A stretch of DNA of 64,000 nt. Origin: Streptomyces sp. NRRL F-6131 (GTDB lineage Bacteria; Actinomycetota; Actinomycetes; Streptomycetales; Streptomycetaceae). The translations under genes and the position numbers were made by a program. This document shows positions 48,435-59,898 of the stretch, one piece after another. The stretch is taken from contig JOHN01000012.1 of the NCBI GenBank assembly GCA_000719695.1, positions 62,001 to 126,000 on the forward strand. The letters run 5' to 3'. Each line of letters starts with the position of its first letter. The first letter of the stretch is position 1. The notes under the pieces were generated by a model. That model was not told the DNA's origin. It saw only the letters and a list, made by a program, of their open reading frames with translations, and made no database searches.

Positions 48435-48576
48435 GCGACCGCGACCGCGATCGCGAGCCGGACGCGGAGACGTGCGGGAGGGCGCGGATCCTCATACCCC
48501 GGCGGGAATTGAGGTGAGTACGCGGTCCGGGCACGGTGGTGGCACACACCGAACGCCTCACCACGGGGGACCGACC

Positions 48577-49635
48577 ATGAACACCACCACGACCGCCCCG
48601 GCGGCCACCGCCGCGCTTCCGTCGACGGTGCGCAGCTACCACCTCGGCGAGGGCAGCGGCCTCGACCGGTTGACCCTGCGCACGGCCGCGCCGCGCACCC
48701 CCGGGCCGGGGGAGGTCGCGGTCGCGGTGCGCGCCGTCTCGCTGAGCTTCCGGGAACTGCTGGTGCTGCGCGGGCAGTACGTCCTGCCGGTCAAGCCGGA
48801 CGTCGTCCCGGTCTCGGACGGCGCGGGCGAGGTGGTGGCCGTCGGACCGGGCGTCCGGTGGGCGCGGCCGGGGGACCGGGTCACCGCCACCCTGTTCCCG
48901 CACTGGCGGGACGGTCGGCTGGCGGCGGACCTCCTCCCGCAGCTGGGCGGGTCCCTGGACGGGATGCTGACCGAGCTGGCCGTGCTCCCCGAGGAGGCGC
49001 TGCTGCCGGTCCCCGCCCACCTCTCCTACCCGGAGGCGGCCACCCTGCCCTGCGTCGGGCTCACCGCCTGGAACGCGCTGACCGGCGACGGCCACGGCGT
49101 GCGGCCCGGGGAGACCGTGCTGACCACCGGCTCCGGGGGCGTGTCCCTGTTCGCCGTGCAGTTCGCCCGCCGGCTGGGCGCCCGGGTGATCGCCACGACC
49201 GGGAGCCGCGAGAAGGAGCAGCGGCTGCGCGAGCTGGGCGCCGACGAGGTGGTCAACTACCGTGACCGGCCCGACTGGCACACCGCCGTCCGGGAACTGA
49301 CCGGCGGGCGCGGCGTCGACCGGGTCGTCGAGACCGCCGGATCGCTGGAGCAGTCGGTGAAGTCGCTCGCCCTCGACGGCCACCTCGCCCTCGTCGGCTC
49401 CGTCTCCGGCGACTGGACCCCCCTCGACCCGCGTCTGCTCTTCTCCGTCGCCGCCACCGTCCGCACGGTGGCCGTCGGCAGCCACACCCAGTTCGCGGCG
49501 ATGAACGCGTTCGTCGCCGAGCACACCCTGCGCCCCGTCGTCGACCGCGTCTTCCCCTTCGAGGAGGCCGCGGCCGCCTACGACCACTACGACCGCACCA
49601 ACCCCTTCGGCAAGGTCGTCATCACCGTCGCCTGA
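48577..49635 (+). CDS. NADPH quinone reductase-like MDR oxidoreductase
   Basis: 352 residues from ATG 48577. Medium-chain dehydrogenase fold: GEVAVAVRAVSLSFRELLVL, the catalytic-domain core DVVPVSDGAGEVVAVGPGVR, LSYPEAATLPCVGLTAWNAL, the coenzyme loop TTGSGGVSLFAVQFARRLGA and the C-terminal FPFEEAAAAYDHYDR. The zinc-binding Cys/His set of alcohol dehydrogenases is absent (SFRE for the usual C-x-SD), so it is closest to the zinc-independent quinone/enoyl reductases. Substrate unknown. Tightly convergent with the amidase gene (12 bases). Confidence 0.88.
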   Translation: MNTTTTAPAATAALPSTVRSYHLGEGSGLDRLTLRTAAPRTPGPGEVAVAVRAVSLSFRELLVLRGQYVLPVKPDVVPVSDGAGEVVAVGPGVRWARPGDRVTATLFPHWRDGRLAADLLPQLGGSLDGMLTELAVLPEEALLPVPAHLSYPEAATLPCVGLTAWNALTGDGHGVRPGETVLTTGSGGVSLFAVQFARRLGARVIATTGSREKEQRLRELGADEVVNYRDRPDWHTAVRELTGGRGVDRVVETAGSLEQSVKSLALDGHLALVGSVSGDWTPLDPRLLFSVAATVRTVAVGSHTQFAAMNAFVAEHTLRPVVDRVFPFEEAAAAYDHYDRTNPFGKVVITVA

Positions 49636-49647
49636 CTGCCCGCCCGG

Positions 49648-51027
49648 CTACTCCATCGGGCCCGGACGCAGGAGGGCGTCGATCAGGGTGGCCACGGCCA
49701 GCAGGGCCCGGTCGCCGCCGCGGGGGCCGACGAGTTGGAGGCCGACCGGGGGTGAGTCGTCGACGGGGAGGGGGAGGGTGATCGAGGGCTGGCCGGCGGT
49801 GGCGCCGGGGGAGGTGTTGCGGATCAGGGTGGCGAAGGTGGGTGCCTCGCGGCCGTTGAGGGGGAGGGTGTCTTCGTGGCGGTGCAGGGGCCGGGCGCAG
49901 ACCGGGACGGTGGGGCTGAGGATCGCGTCCAGGTCGTTCGCCGCGAAGAGTTCGGCGTAGGCGGCCTGCATGGCGCGGCGCTCGGCGACCGCCCGCCGCA
50001 GGGCGGCGGGCCCCGGGTAGCCGGGGCCGGTGGGGAGGGCGGCGGCCTTGAGCAGTTCCGCGACGGCCGGGTCGCCGGCCGCGTCGAGCACCTCGGCGAC
50101 GGTGCGCCCGGCGTCGTGCTCGGCGAGGTAGTGGTCGAAGGCGGCGGCGAACTCCCCGAGGACGAGGTGGATCCCGATCCGGGCGTCGTACGCGACCAGG
50201 TGCGCCGTGTCGACGGGGACCCAGGTGGTGCGCGCCGTGGTGAGGCGGTCGACGGCGGCCTCCCAGGCCGCGCGGACCGGGGCCTCCAGGTCCTCGGTGA
50301 ACACGTGTCGCGGCAGGCCCAGCCGGACGGTGCGCTCGGGGGGCAGGGTCGGTGAAGCGGCGTCCGCCGTCCGGCCGCCGGTGACGAAGGTGTCCAGGGC
50401 GATGACCCGGTCCAGGGTCCGGGCCATCGGTCCGGGGGTGTCGCGGGTGACCGACAGCGGTGTGACACCCGCCGAGGGGTAGCGTCCGGCGGTCGGACGC
50501 AGGCCGTAGATCCCGTTGAGTGCGGCGGGGATGCCGATCGACCCGCCGGTGTCGGTGCCGAGGCCGGCGTCGGCGATGTTCGCGGCCACCGCGGCGGCCG
50601 TTCCGCCGCTGCTGCCGCCCGCGAACAGGGCGGGGTCGGTGGCGTTGCCGACGGCGCCGAAGGTGGGGTTGCAGGAGGTGACCCCCATGGCCAGCTCGTG
50701 CATGTTCGTCTTGCCCAGGACGATCGCCCCCGCCGCGCGCAGCGCGGTGACGACGGGCGCGTCGGTGGCCGGGACGAAGTCGGCGAGCGCGGGGCTGCCC
50801 GCCGAGTTGGGCAGGCCCGCGACATGGACGTTGTCCTTGACGACGAGGCACCAGCGGCGGGTCGGGCCGCCGCGCTCGTCGTGACGGGCCGCCTCCGCCC
50901 GTGCCCCTTCGGCGTCGAGCGTGATGAAGGCGTTGAGGTGGCCGGTCGCGGCGGCCCGGTCCAGGGCTGCCGCCACCGTCTCCTGCGCCTGCGCGCGGCC
51001 CCGGCGTGCTGTTCCCGGACCGACCAT
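49648..51027 (-). CDS. Amidase signature family hydrolase
   Basis: 459 residues from ATG 51027 (GAAGGGGACG upstream); longer in-frame starts are not protein-like. The catalytic set Ser-cisSer-Lys is visible: Lys in LVVKDNVHVAG, cis-Ser in GLGTDTGGSIGIPAALNG, nucleophile Ser in FAGGSSGGTAAAVAANIADA. It hydrolyses amides or related bonds. No partner subunits (GatB/GatC) are near, so it is not a glutamyl-tRNA amidotransferase subunit. Substrate unknown. Confidence 0.9.
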   Translation of the reverse strand: MVGPGTARRGRAQAQETVAAALDRAAATGHLNAFITLDAEGARAEAARHDERGGPTRRWCLVVKDNVHVAGLPNSAGSPALADFVPATDAPVVTALRAAGAIVLGKTNMHELAMGVTSCNPTFGAVGNATDPALFAGGSSGGTAAAVAANIADAGLGTDTGGSIGIPAALNGIYGLRPTAGRYPSAGVTPLSVTRDTPGPMARTLDRVIALDTFVTGGRTADAASPTLPPERTVRLGLPRHVFTEDLEAPVRAAWEAAVDRLTTARTTWVPVDTAHLVAYDARIGIHLVLGEFAAAFDHYLAEHDAGRTVAEVLDAAGDPAVAELLKAAALPTGPGYPGPAALRRAVAERRAMQAAYAELFAANDLDAILSPTVPVCARPLHRHEDTLPLNGREAPTFATLIRNTSPGATAGQPSITLPLPVDDSPPVGLQLVGPRGGDRALLAVATLIDALLRPGPME

Positions 51028-51152
51028 GTGACCGTCCCCTTCTCGCGACTGCGGCGACTGCGGGCGAGTGCCCGGCCCCCAGCCTGGCGGACCGTACGCC
51101 GGTCCGGCGGACAGCACGCCGACAGGGCGGGAGCCGGACGCTCACGGGGCCG

Positions 51153-51512
51153 TCAGGCCGGGACCACCCGGTAGCTCAGCGCGGCCGTCGGGAGGTCGGC
51201 CTGGGCCAGTGACCCGGTGGCCCACGGGTGGGCGCCGGTGCAGCCGGTCCCGGTGTGGAGCACCACGGAGGCGGAGCCGGAGGCGATCTGGACGGACCGG
51301 ACGGGCGCCGCCAGGGTGTGGCAGGTGCCGAAGTCCGTCAGGTCCACCGTGGTCACCGCCCCCGTGCCGTGGGCGCCCACGTACAGGTACCCGCCCTCGT
51401 GGAGCGGCGGCCAGCCGACGGCGTGCGCCGCCCCGGATCCGACGGTGGCCAGGCCGGCGACCAGGGCCGCGGCGGCGGCTGTGCTGCGAAGTGTCGTCCT
51501 GAGGGTGACCAA
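51153..51512 (-). CDS. Small secreted protein of unknown function
   Basis: 119 residues from TTG 51512, chosen for GAGGTGAGG just upstream. Signal peptide LRTTLRSTAAAAALVAGLAT, with AAHA as the cut site near residue 31. The mature part of about 88 residues is beta-rich with two Cys pairs (FGTCHTL, GTGCTGAHPW). It resembles the small secreted proteins of Streptomyces in style but I do not recognise the family. Confidence 0.7.
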   Translation of the reverse strand: MVTLRTTLRSTAAAAALVAGLATVGSGAAHAVGWPPLHEGGYLYVGAHGTGAVTTVDLTDFGTCHTLAAPVRSVQIASGSASVVLHTGTGCTGAHPWATGSLAQADLPTAALSYRVVPA

Positions 51513-51706
51513 TGCACCTCACCTCTTCCTCTGCGTGTGACGCGGCGACAGCGGACGCGCGCGAGACGCCGGAGGCACCACCCCGGCCGAACGCGGCCGG
51601 TCACTGCCGAGCCTGGCACGGACGATCAGGGTCGGGCAGTGCAGAACCGGTCAAACAGCGACGTCGTCGTGCCGTGGCGGGGCGAGGGAAATCGCGCGGC
51701 GGACTC

Positions 51707-51720
51707 GTGACGCAGGTCAC
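51707..51720. promoter_or_regulatory. Crp-like palindrome upstream of the NRPS gene
   Basis: GTGACGCAGGTCAC is a perfect GTGA-N6-TCAC, the form bound by Streptomyces Crp and by FNR-type regulators. It is centred about 23 bases upstream of a -35 (TTGTTC, 51734-51739), an activator position. Confidence 0.5.
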
Positions 51721-51733
51721 ACTCCACGGCTTC

Positions 51734-51763
51734 TTGTTCGTACTGGCTCCGCCTGGCTAGGGT
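51734..51763 (+). promoter_or_regulatory. Likely promoter of the first NRPS gene
   Basis: TTGTTC (51734-51739) and TAGGGT (51758-51763) are separated by 18 bases, a vegetative-sigma type promoter. The mRNA would have a leader of about 125 bases before ATG 51898. Confidence 0.5.
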
Positions 51764-51897
51764 GAAAGAGCATGGGGGAATCCCGCAGCCGACCGTCGTC
51801 GATTCTGCCACCCGGTCCCGCCCGGAGTCGGATTCCCGTCTTCCCGCCTTGTGAATTCCCTGTCTGCTCAGTCATGTTCATCTGACATGGGGGCCTC

Positions 51898-54387
<2,490 letters not shown>

Positions 54388-54423
54388 TGAGCCAGCGCTG
54401 ACCGAGCACGCGCTCCGAGACGC

Positions 54424-54462
54424 ATCGGGCGGGGTCTCTCCGGAAGGAGAGCCCCGCCCGAT
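54424..54462. terminator. Bidirectional terminator between NRPS and AfsR-like gene
   Basis: ATCGGGCGGGG, a bulged T, then CTCTCC pair with GGAGAG and CCCCGCCCGAT (ending at 54462) around GGAA. It lies between the convergent NRPS gene and the regulator. Confidence 0.8.
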
Positions 54463-54478
54463 CCGCGCGTACGCCTAC

Positions 54479-54541
54479 CGCGAGCGCGGGTGCGCCTTCC
54501 GCGAGCGCGGGTACGCCTACCGCGAACGCGCGTACGACCGC
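54479..54541. repeat. Three 21-bp direct repeats at the 3' end of the regulator gene
   Basis: Units CGCGAGCGCGGGTGCGCCTTC, CGCGAGCGCGGGTACGCCTAC and CGCGAACGCGCGTACGACCG at 54479, 54500 and 54521. They straddle the regulator stop codon (54517-54519) and encode its YARSR end. Strand variants could extend the protein. Confidence 0.75.
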
Positions 54542-57480
54542 TGGGCCGGACGGCGGCTCCCCTCCCGCCCGGCCGCCTCGGCCAGCTGCCGCTCGATCGC
54601 GGCGGCACGCGGGTGCGCCATGTCCACCAGGATCGCGTGGGCCCCGCGCCAGGCCCGCACGGCCTGGTCCAGCCGCCCGAGCCGGGCGTACGAGGTGCCG
54701 AGGCCGTCCAGCAGGTCCGCCACGGCGTAGCGGTTGCCCGCCCGCCGGTACAGCAGCAGGGCGCGGCGCCGGAAGCCGACGGCCTCCCGGTCGCGGTCCA
54801 GCAGCTGGTGGAACTCGCCCAGTCCGGCCAGCGCCTTCGCCTGCCCCTGCTCGTCGTCGAGGCCGCGGAAGGCCGCCAGCGCGGCCAGGCCGTGCGCGAT
54901 GGCCTCGTCGTACCGCTCCAGTGAGCGGTGGGCCCGGGCCAGGTTCACCAGGCAGGTGGCCGTGCCGAGCCGGTTGTCCAGCTCGGCGAAGAGCGCCTGG
55001 GCCTGCCGCCAGCACCGGATCGCGTCCTGCGGGTGGTCCAGCCGGTCGTGGGCGCTGCCGAGGCTGAGCAGGGTGGCGGCCTCGCCGTCCCGGTCGTGGT
55101 TGGCCCGGTGCAGCTCCAGGGCCCGCTCGTGGTGGCGGACGGCGTCCTGGTAGCGGCGGGTGAGGGCGTGGTAGTCGCCGAGTTCGGTGAGCACCCGGGC
55201 GGCCAGCGCCGGGTCGGCCTCCGGGTTGACGGTGGCCTGGGTGGTGCGCAGGACGGAGAGCAGCAGGCTGGACGAGGGCCCGCGGGTGCGCAGGTACCAG
55301 CTGAGCGAGAGCGTCAGCGCGGCGACGAGCGGGCCCAGGCCCTGTTCGGCGGCGCGGGCGAGCACCGCGGTGAGGTTGGCGCGTTCCGTGTCCAGCCAGG
55401 CCAGCGTCCGGTCGTAGTCCGGGAACCGGAGGGCCGGCAGCACCGGCGGGGGGAGCGGCGGGGCGTAGCGGGAGCGGACCGCCGACGCGCGGGTGCGCAG
55501 CAGCTCGTCCGCCGCGCGGGCGGTGTGGCAGTACCAGACCGTGAGCCGTTCCAGGGCCTGGCGGTCGGCGGCGCCGCCCTCGGTGAGTTCCCCGGCGAAG
55601 GCGTGCAGCAGGTCGTGCAGCCGGTACCGGGCCGGGGTGTCCTGGATCAGCAGGTGTTCGTCCACCAGGAGTTCCAGCGTCTCGCGGGCGCCGGCCGGGT
55701 CGAGGCCGGCCAGGGTGGCGATCGCGTGCGCCGTGTACTCGCGGCCCGGATGGACGGTCAGTAGCCGGAAGACCCGGCGGGCCTCCTCGGGCAGGCCCCG
55801 GTAGGACAGGTCGAAGCTGGCGTGCAGCGAGCGGTCGCCCGCGGTCAGCGCACGGATCCCGCCCGGTTTCAGGTAGTCGACGAGGTCCGCCAGGTGCCAG
55901 GCCGGGCGGGCCCGCAGCCGGGCGGCGGCGAGGGTGAGGGCCAGCGGCAGCTGTCCGCAGGCGCGGGTGACCTGGGCCGCGTCGGCCGGGGCGGCGGCGA
56001 CCCGTTCGGCGCCGACGCCGGCGGCCAGGAGTTGCAGGGCCTCGGCCGGGGCCAGGGTGGCGAGCGGCAGCGACCGGGCGCCGTCCAGCCCGGCCAGGCT
56101 GCGCCGGCTGGTGACCAGCACCAGACAGCCGGGGTCGGCCGGGATGAGCGGGCGGACCTGGTGGGCGTCGGCCGCGTCGTCGAGCAGCAGCAGCGCCTCC
56201 CGGCCGTGCAGGCGGTCGCGGAAGAGTGCCGCGCGGGCGTCCAGGCCCTCGGGCATCAGCGACCGGTCGACGCCGAGGGCGCGCAGCAGGCCGTCCAGGA
56301 CGTCGGAGGGGTCGGCCGGGGGCCGGTCGGGGTCGAAGCCCCGCAGGTTGACGTACAGCTGCAGCCTGCTGAACCGGCCGGCCCGGACGAGTTCGTGCGC
56401 CGCGTGGACGGCCAGCTGGGTCTTGCCGACCCCGGCCATGCCCTCGATCGCGGTGACCAGCACGGTGGCGGCGGAGCTGGAGGGCCGGACGACCGGGGTC
56501 AGGAGGGTCCGCAGTTCCTCCGTGCGACCGCTGAAGGTGGCCAGGTCGGCGGGGAGTTGACGCAGGACGGTGACCTGCTCGGCGGGCCCGGGCCCCGGTT
56601 CGCGCGGCGCCGGGCCCGGTCCGTCCGGTAAGGAGTCGGTGACCGCCGCGAGGGCCGTGGCGTCGGCGCGGTCCGGCAGGGCGCGTGCCGGTGCGGCCGT
56701 CCGGTTCGCCGCGCCGCGCCGGGCGGGGGAGTCGCCGCCCGAGCGCAGCACCCGTTGGTGGGCGGCCGCGATCCGGGCGCCCGGCTCGATGCCCAGGTCG
56801 CGGGCGAGCGCGGTGCGCAGCCGCCGGTAGACGGCCAGCGCCTCGGCCCGCTGGCCGGCGACCGCGAGGGCCTCGATCAGCAGGGCGTGCACGCCCTCCT
56901 GGTGCGGTTCCTCGGTGGCCAGCCGGTTGAGCAGCAGCACGGACTCGGCCGCGCGGTCCAGTTCCAGACCGGCCCGGGCGGCCAGCTCGGTGACCTCGAC
57001 CCGGGACTGGGCCCAGCCCGGCGCCTCGTCCCGGTGCAGCCGGTCGCAGTTGACGTCGGCCAGCGGCGCGCCCCGCCACAGGCCCAGGGCGGCCGAGGCG
57101 GCCGTCCAGACGGCGGGCCAGTCGCTGGAGCGCGCGGCGTCGCGGGCCGATTCGCAGTGTTCGGTGAAGACCAGGGTGTCGAGTTCGGTCCGCGGGCCGA
57201 TCTCGATCCGGTACCCGGGTCCGGTGGTCACCACCCGGTCGGAGGCGGTGCCCAACAGGCGCCGCAGGCGCAGGACATGGCTGCGCAGGGTGGCCGGCGC
57301 GGCGGGTGGTTCGTTGCTCCACACGATGTCGGTGAGCTCGTCGACGCTGACCGTCCGGTTGGGACGGCACAGCAGCGCCGCGAGCAGGACTCTGACCCGC
57401 GACGGCAGCGCGACGGTCGCGCTGTCGACACGGACTTCGACGGGCCCGAGCACGCCGAAAAAGACGGTGGTTTCTGTCAT
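54517..57480 (-). CDS. AfsR-like SARP regulator (SARP, NB-ARC, TPR)
   Basis: 987 residues from ATG 57480, with CCGGGGGAAG before it. N-terminal winged helix (about 1-95; VALPSRVRVLLAALLCRPNR, TLRSHVLRLRRLLG), then a bacterial transcriptional activator domain (about 100-250; ALGLWRGAPLADVNCDRLHR), an NB-ARC ATPase (P-loop GMAGVGKTQLA near residue 344, LLLLDDAADAHQVRPL) and TPR repeats (about 600-975; ALTRRYQDAVRHHERALELH). Such proteins activate secondary metabolism genes, controlled by their ATPase/TPR parts. It is divergent from the kinase-MFS-NRPS genes and is likely the cluster-situated activator. Confidence 0.92.
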   Translation of the reverse strand: MTETTVFFGVLGPVEVRVDSATVALPSRVRVLLAALLCRPNRTVSVDELTDIVWSNEPPAAPATLRSHVLRLRRLLGTASDRVVTTGPGYRIEIGPRTELDTLVFTEHCESARDAARSSDWPAVWTAASAALGLWRGAPLADVNCDRLHRDEAPGWAQSRVEVTELAARAGLELDRAAESVLLLNRLATEEPHQEGVHALLIEALAVAGQRAEALAVYRRLRTALARDLGIEPGARIAAAHQRVLRSGGDSPARRGAANRTAAPARALPDRADATALAAVTDSLPDGPGPAPREPGPGPAEQVTVLRQLPADLATFSGRTEELRTLLTPVVRPSSSAATVLVTAIEGMAGVGKTQLAVHAAHELVRAGRFSRLQLYVNLRGFDPDRPPADPSDVLDGLLRALGVDRSLMPEGLDARAALFRDRLHGREALLLLDDAADAHQVRPLIPADPGCLVLVTSRRSLAGLDGARSLPLATLAPAEALQLLAAGVGAERVAAAPADAAQVTRACGQLPLALTLAAARLRARPAWHLADLVDYLKPGGIRALTAGDRSLHASFDLSYRGLPEEARRVFRLLTVHPGREYTAHAIATLAGLDPAGARETLELLVDEHLLIQDTPARYRLHDLLHAFAGELTEGGAADRQALERLTVWYCHTARAADELLRTRASAVRSRYAPPLPPPVLPALRFPDYDRTLAWLDTERANLTAVLARAAEQGLGPLVAALTLSLSWYLRTRGPSSSLLLSVLRTTQATVNPEADPALAARVLTELGDYHALTRRYQDAVRHHERALELHRANHDRDGEAATLLSLGSAHDRLDHPQDAIRCWRQAQALFAELDNRLGTATCLVNLARAHRSLERYDEAIAHGLAALAAFRGLDDEQGQAKALAGLGEFHQLLDRDREAVGFRRRALLLYRRAGNRYAVADLLDGLGTSYARLGRLDQAVRAWRGAHAILVDMAHPRAAAIERQLAEAAGREGSRRPAQRSYARSR

Positions 57481-57725
57481 TTCTTCCCCCGGGAGGCCGT
57501 GGCCGCGGGGGAAATTGAACCTATGTGAACGGTCATCGTCAAGGGTTGTTGACGCGGGTGGAAACCCCGGCCGGGCGTATTCAACAGGATTTGCACCGGC
57601 ATTCCATCGGCCTTGCACGGCCCTGCCGGACGCTGTTCCCGTGGCGATGGCCAGCGGGGCGGGACCGCTCGGCCGTCCCACCCGTCCGACCAACCAGGAA
57701 GCGACTCGAGGAAGGGGTGTCCCCT
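57481..57725. promoter_or_regulatory. Divergent control region of the NRPS-PKS cluster
   Basis: 245 bases between the activator and the resistance-like gene. Two TGAAC-containing words (TTGAAC 57515-57520, GTGAAC 57525-57530) lie 10 bases apart, near the 11-base spacing of SARP-bound repeats. A further direct repeat was not certain. The plus-strand side ends in GAGGAAGGGG, the ribosome site for TTG 57726. Confidence 0.4.
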
Positions 57726-58589
57726 TTGCTGGATTTGGAGTTGATAACCGGGCGATTGCAGGCGATCGCCGACTTCATGCGCCGGGGAAAGGTGAACCAT
57801 CGCTGGGTGGGTTCGCTGCCGGAACAGGTGGCCGGTCTGGCCCGGGAGTGGGAACTCGACATCGGCGAGGTGGTCGGCGTCGACTTCTCGTCGGCGGTGA
57901 CCTCCGTGCTGGTCGCCTGTACGGGACCGATGGGCGAGGCCGAGCTGAAACTCGCGCCCGACGCCTACGCGCTGGCCGAGGAGGTCGCGATGCTGCGGCA
58001 GTTCGCGCCCAGCGGCCGGGTGCCCCAGGTGCACGGGAGCAGCCGCGGCGCGGCGCTGCTGGAGGCGGTCCGCCCCGGAACCCCGGTGGAGGACCTGCCG
58101 CGGCCGCCGTCCGCGGGCGACTACGCGCGGTTCCTCGACGACCTGCACACGGCCGGCGACCCGGCCAGCGCGCCGCGCGAGGCCGCCGACTGGCTCGCCA
58201 TGATGCTCGGCTGGGCCGAGCAGGGCGGTGCCGAACTGACGGAGGCGAGGGCGATCGCCGGACGGCTGCTCGCCACCGCACCCGAGCGGGTGCTGCTCCA
58301 CGGCGACCTGCACCTGGGCAATGTGCTCGCCTCGGACCGCAGGGGCCTGGTGGCCCGCAGTCCGATCGCCTGCGTCGGCGAGCGCTGCTTCGACGCGGCC
58401 GACTACGTCCTGGAGGGCGCGGACCTGGCGGACATGGTGCGCCGTCGGGACGGGCTCGCGGCCGCCACCGGGCTCGACCCGGAGCGGCTGGACGGCTGGG
58501 CGCGGGTGCTCGCCCCGCTCGGGGCCGCGCGCGCACCCCAGCCGGAGCGGGTCGCCACGCTCCTCGCCTACGGGCGCGGTGAGTACTGA
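57726..58589 (+). CDS. Aminoglycoside-phosphotransferase family protein with altered metal site
   Basis: 287 residues from TTG 57726, chosen because GAGGAAGGGG lies 8 bases upstream. APH fold of the streptomycin/hydroxyurea kinase type: strand LKLAPDAYALAEEVAMLRQF, VPQVHGSSRGAALLEAVRPG and the catalytic loop LLHGDLHLGNVLAS (near 190-203). In relatives the next strand is A-I-D-P-K with a metal-binding Asp; here it is VARSPIACVGERCFDAADYV, so the Asp is Ser. It may be an inactive kinase-fold protein or use another residue. Position next to an exporter in the cluster suggests self-resistance. Confidence 0.8.
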   Translation: MLDLELITGRLQAIADFMRRGKVNHRWVGSLPEQVAGLAREWELDIGEVVGVDFSSAVTSVLVACTGPMGEAELKLAPDAYALAEEVAMLRQFAPSGRVPQVHGSSRGAALLEAVRPGTPVEDLPRPPSAGDYARFLDDLHTAGDPASAPREAADWLAMMLGWAEQGGAELTEARAIAGRLLATAPERVLLHGDLHLGNVLASDRRGLVARSPIACVGERCFDAADYVLEGADLADMVRRRDGLAAATGLDPERLDGWARVLAPLGAARAPQPERVATLLAYGRGEY

Positions 58590-59898
58590 CGTGGCCGGAC
58601 CCGAGAACACCCCGAGCACCGCGGGCCCCGAGAGTGCCCCGAACGCCCCCACCGGCCTGCTCGGCCGGCTGATCCCCGCCGACGCCCTGCGGCGGCGACT
58701 GCTGGCGATCCGCTTCGCCGAGGCGACCGGCAAGGGCGTCTTCCTCAGCGGCAGCATCGTCTACTTCACCCTGCACGTCGGGCTGAGCGCCGCCGAGGTC
58801 GGCATCGGCCTGTCGATGGCGGGCTTCGCCGGCCTGCTCTCCTCGGTGCTGTTCGGCATGATCGCCGACCGGGTGCGCAAGCGGACCCTGCTCTTCCTGC
58901 TCTTCGCGGCGGTCGCCGCCGGCTTCGGGCTGTACTCCGCGGTCGGCAACGCCGTCCAGTTCTACGTCCTGGTGACCCTGGTCGGGTTCCTGGACTACGG
59001 GATCGGCCCGACCGAGAACGCGCTGCTGGCCACGGTGATCCCGGAGGGCGAACGCGTCCGGCTGAACGCCACCATGCGGACGGTGTTCAACGTCGGCTTC
59101 AGCGCCGGCATCGGCATCGCCGCCGCGGCCGCGCTCAGCTCCCGGCTGCTGGTGCTGATCCCGGGGGTGGCGGCCGTCCTGCTCGGCCTCGCCGCCCTGC
59201 TGGTGACCCGCCTGCCGGAGGGCCCGCCCGGCGACCCGGAACAGCGGTCGCGGCTCTTCAGCGCGGTGCGCGACCTGCGCTTCCTCGGCGTGGTCGGCCT
59301 GTCGACGGTGCTCGCCTCGCACATCAGCCTGCTCATGGTGGTGCTGCCGCTGTGGGCCCTGGAACGCGCCGCGGTCCGGCCGTTCCTGGTGCCGCTGCTC
59401 CTGGTGGTCAACACCGCCTTCGTGATCCTCTTCCAGGTACGGGCGAGCAAGGGCGCCGAGACGGTGCCGGGCGCCGCCGCCACGGCCCGCCGGGCCGGAC
59501 TGTGGATCGCCGCGGCCTGCGCCGCGGCCTCCGTCACCGCCCTGTGGCACGACCCGGCCGCGGCCACGGTGGCCGTCGTCGCGACCGCCCTGATGCTCTC
59601 GGTCGCCGAGGTGACGCAGTCCGCCTCGGCCTGGGGTCTCGCCTTCGGGCTGGCCCCCGAGCACGCCGAGGGCGAGTACCTCGGCGCCTTCGACCTGCAC
59701 GTGGCGACCCAGAACATCGCCGGGCCGGCGCTCTACTCCGGCCTGGTCATCGCGGCGGGCTTCTGGGGCTGGATCGCGATCGCCGGGCTGATGCTCGCCG
59801 CGGCCGCGCTGATCGGGCCCGCCGCACGGCGCAGCGCCGACACCCTGGCGGGCACCGCCCGCCGGCAGGCCGTCATGGACACGGGAGGAGCGGTATGA
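58579..59898 (+). CDS. MFS exporter
   Basis: 439 residues from GTG 58579, overlapping the phosphotransferase gene; GTG 58591 is an alternative. About twelve helices. Family features: FAEATGKGVFLSGSIVYFTL, the loop GMIADRVRKRTLLF (A motif), FYVLVTLVGFLDYGIGPTEN and the large cytoplasmic loop after helix 6 (VTRLPEGPPGDPEQRSRLF). Likely exports the cluster product. The NRPS gene starts at its stop (ATGA overlap). Confidence 0.88.
   Translation: MSTDVAGPENTPSTAGPESAPNAPTGLLGRLIPADALRRRLLAIRFAEATGKGVFLSGSIVYFTLHVGLSAAEVGIGLSMAGFAGLLSSVLFGMIADRVRKRTLLFLLFAAVAAGFGLYSAVGNAVQFYVLVTLVGFLDYGIGPTENALLATVIPEGERVRLNATMRTVFNVGFSAGIGIAAAAALSSRLLVLIPGVAAVLLGLAALLVTRLPEGPPGDPEQRSRLFSAVRDLRFLGVVGLSTVLASHISLLMVVLPLWALERAAVRPFLVPLLLVVNTAFVILFQVRASKGAETVPGAAATARRAGLWIAAACAAASVTALWHDPAAATVAVVATALMLSVAEVTQSASAWGLAFGLAPEHAEGEYLGAFDLHVATQNIAGPALYSGLVIAAGFWGWIAIAGLMLAAAALIGPAARRSADTLAGTARRQAVMDTGGAV

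Noticed and set aside
44260..49587. Open frame of about 1,775 codons on the minus strand
   Set aside because: It is an antisense shadow of the 1,357-residue plus-strand gene and the oxidoreductase gene. Composition is Arg/Gly/Gln-rich with no family motif, which is usual for high G+C antisense frames.
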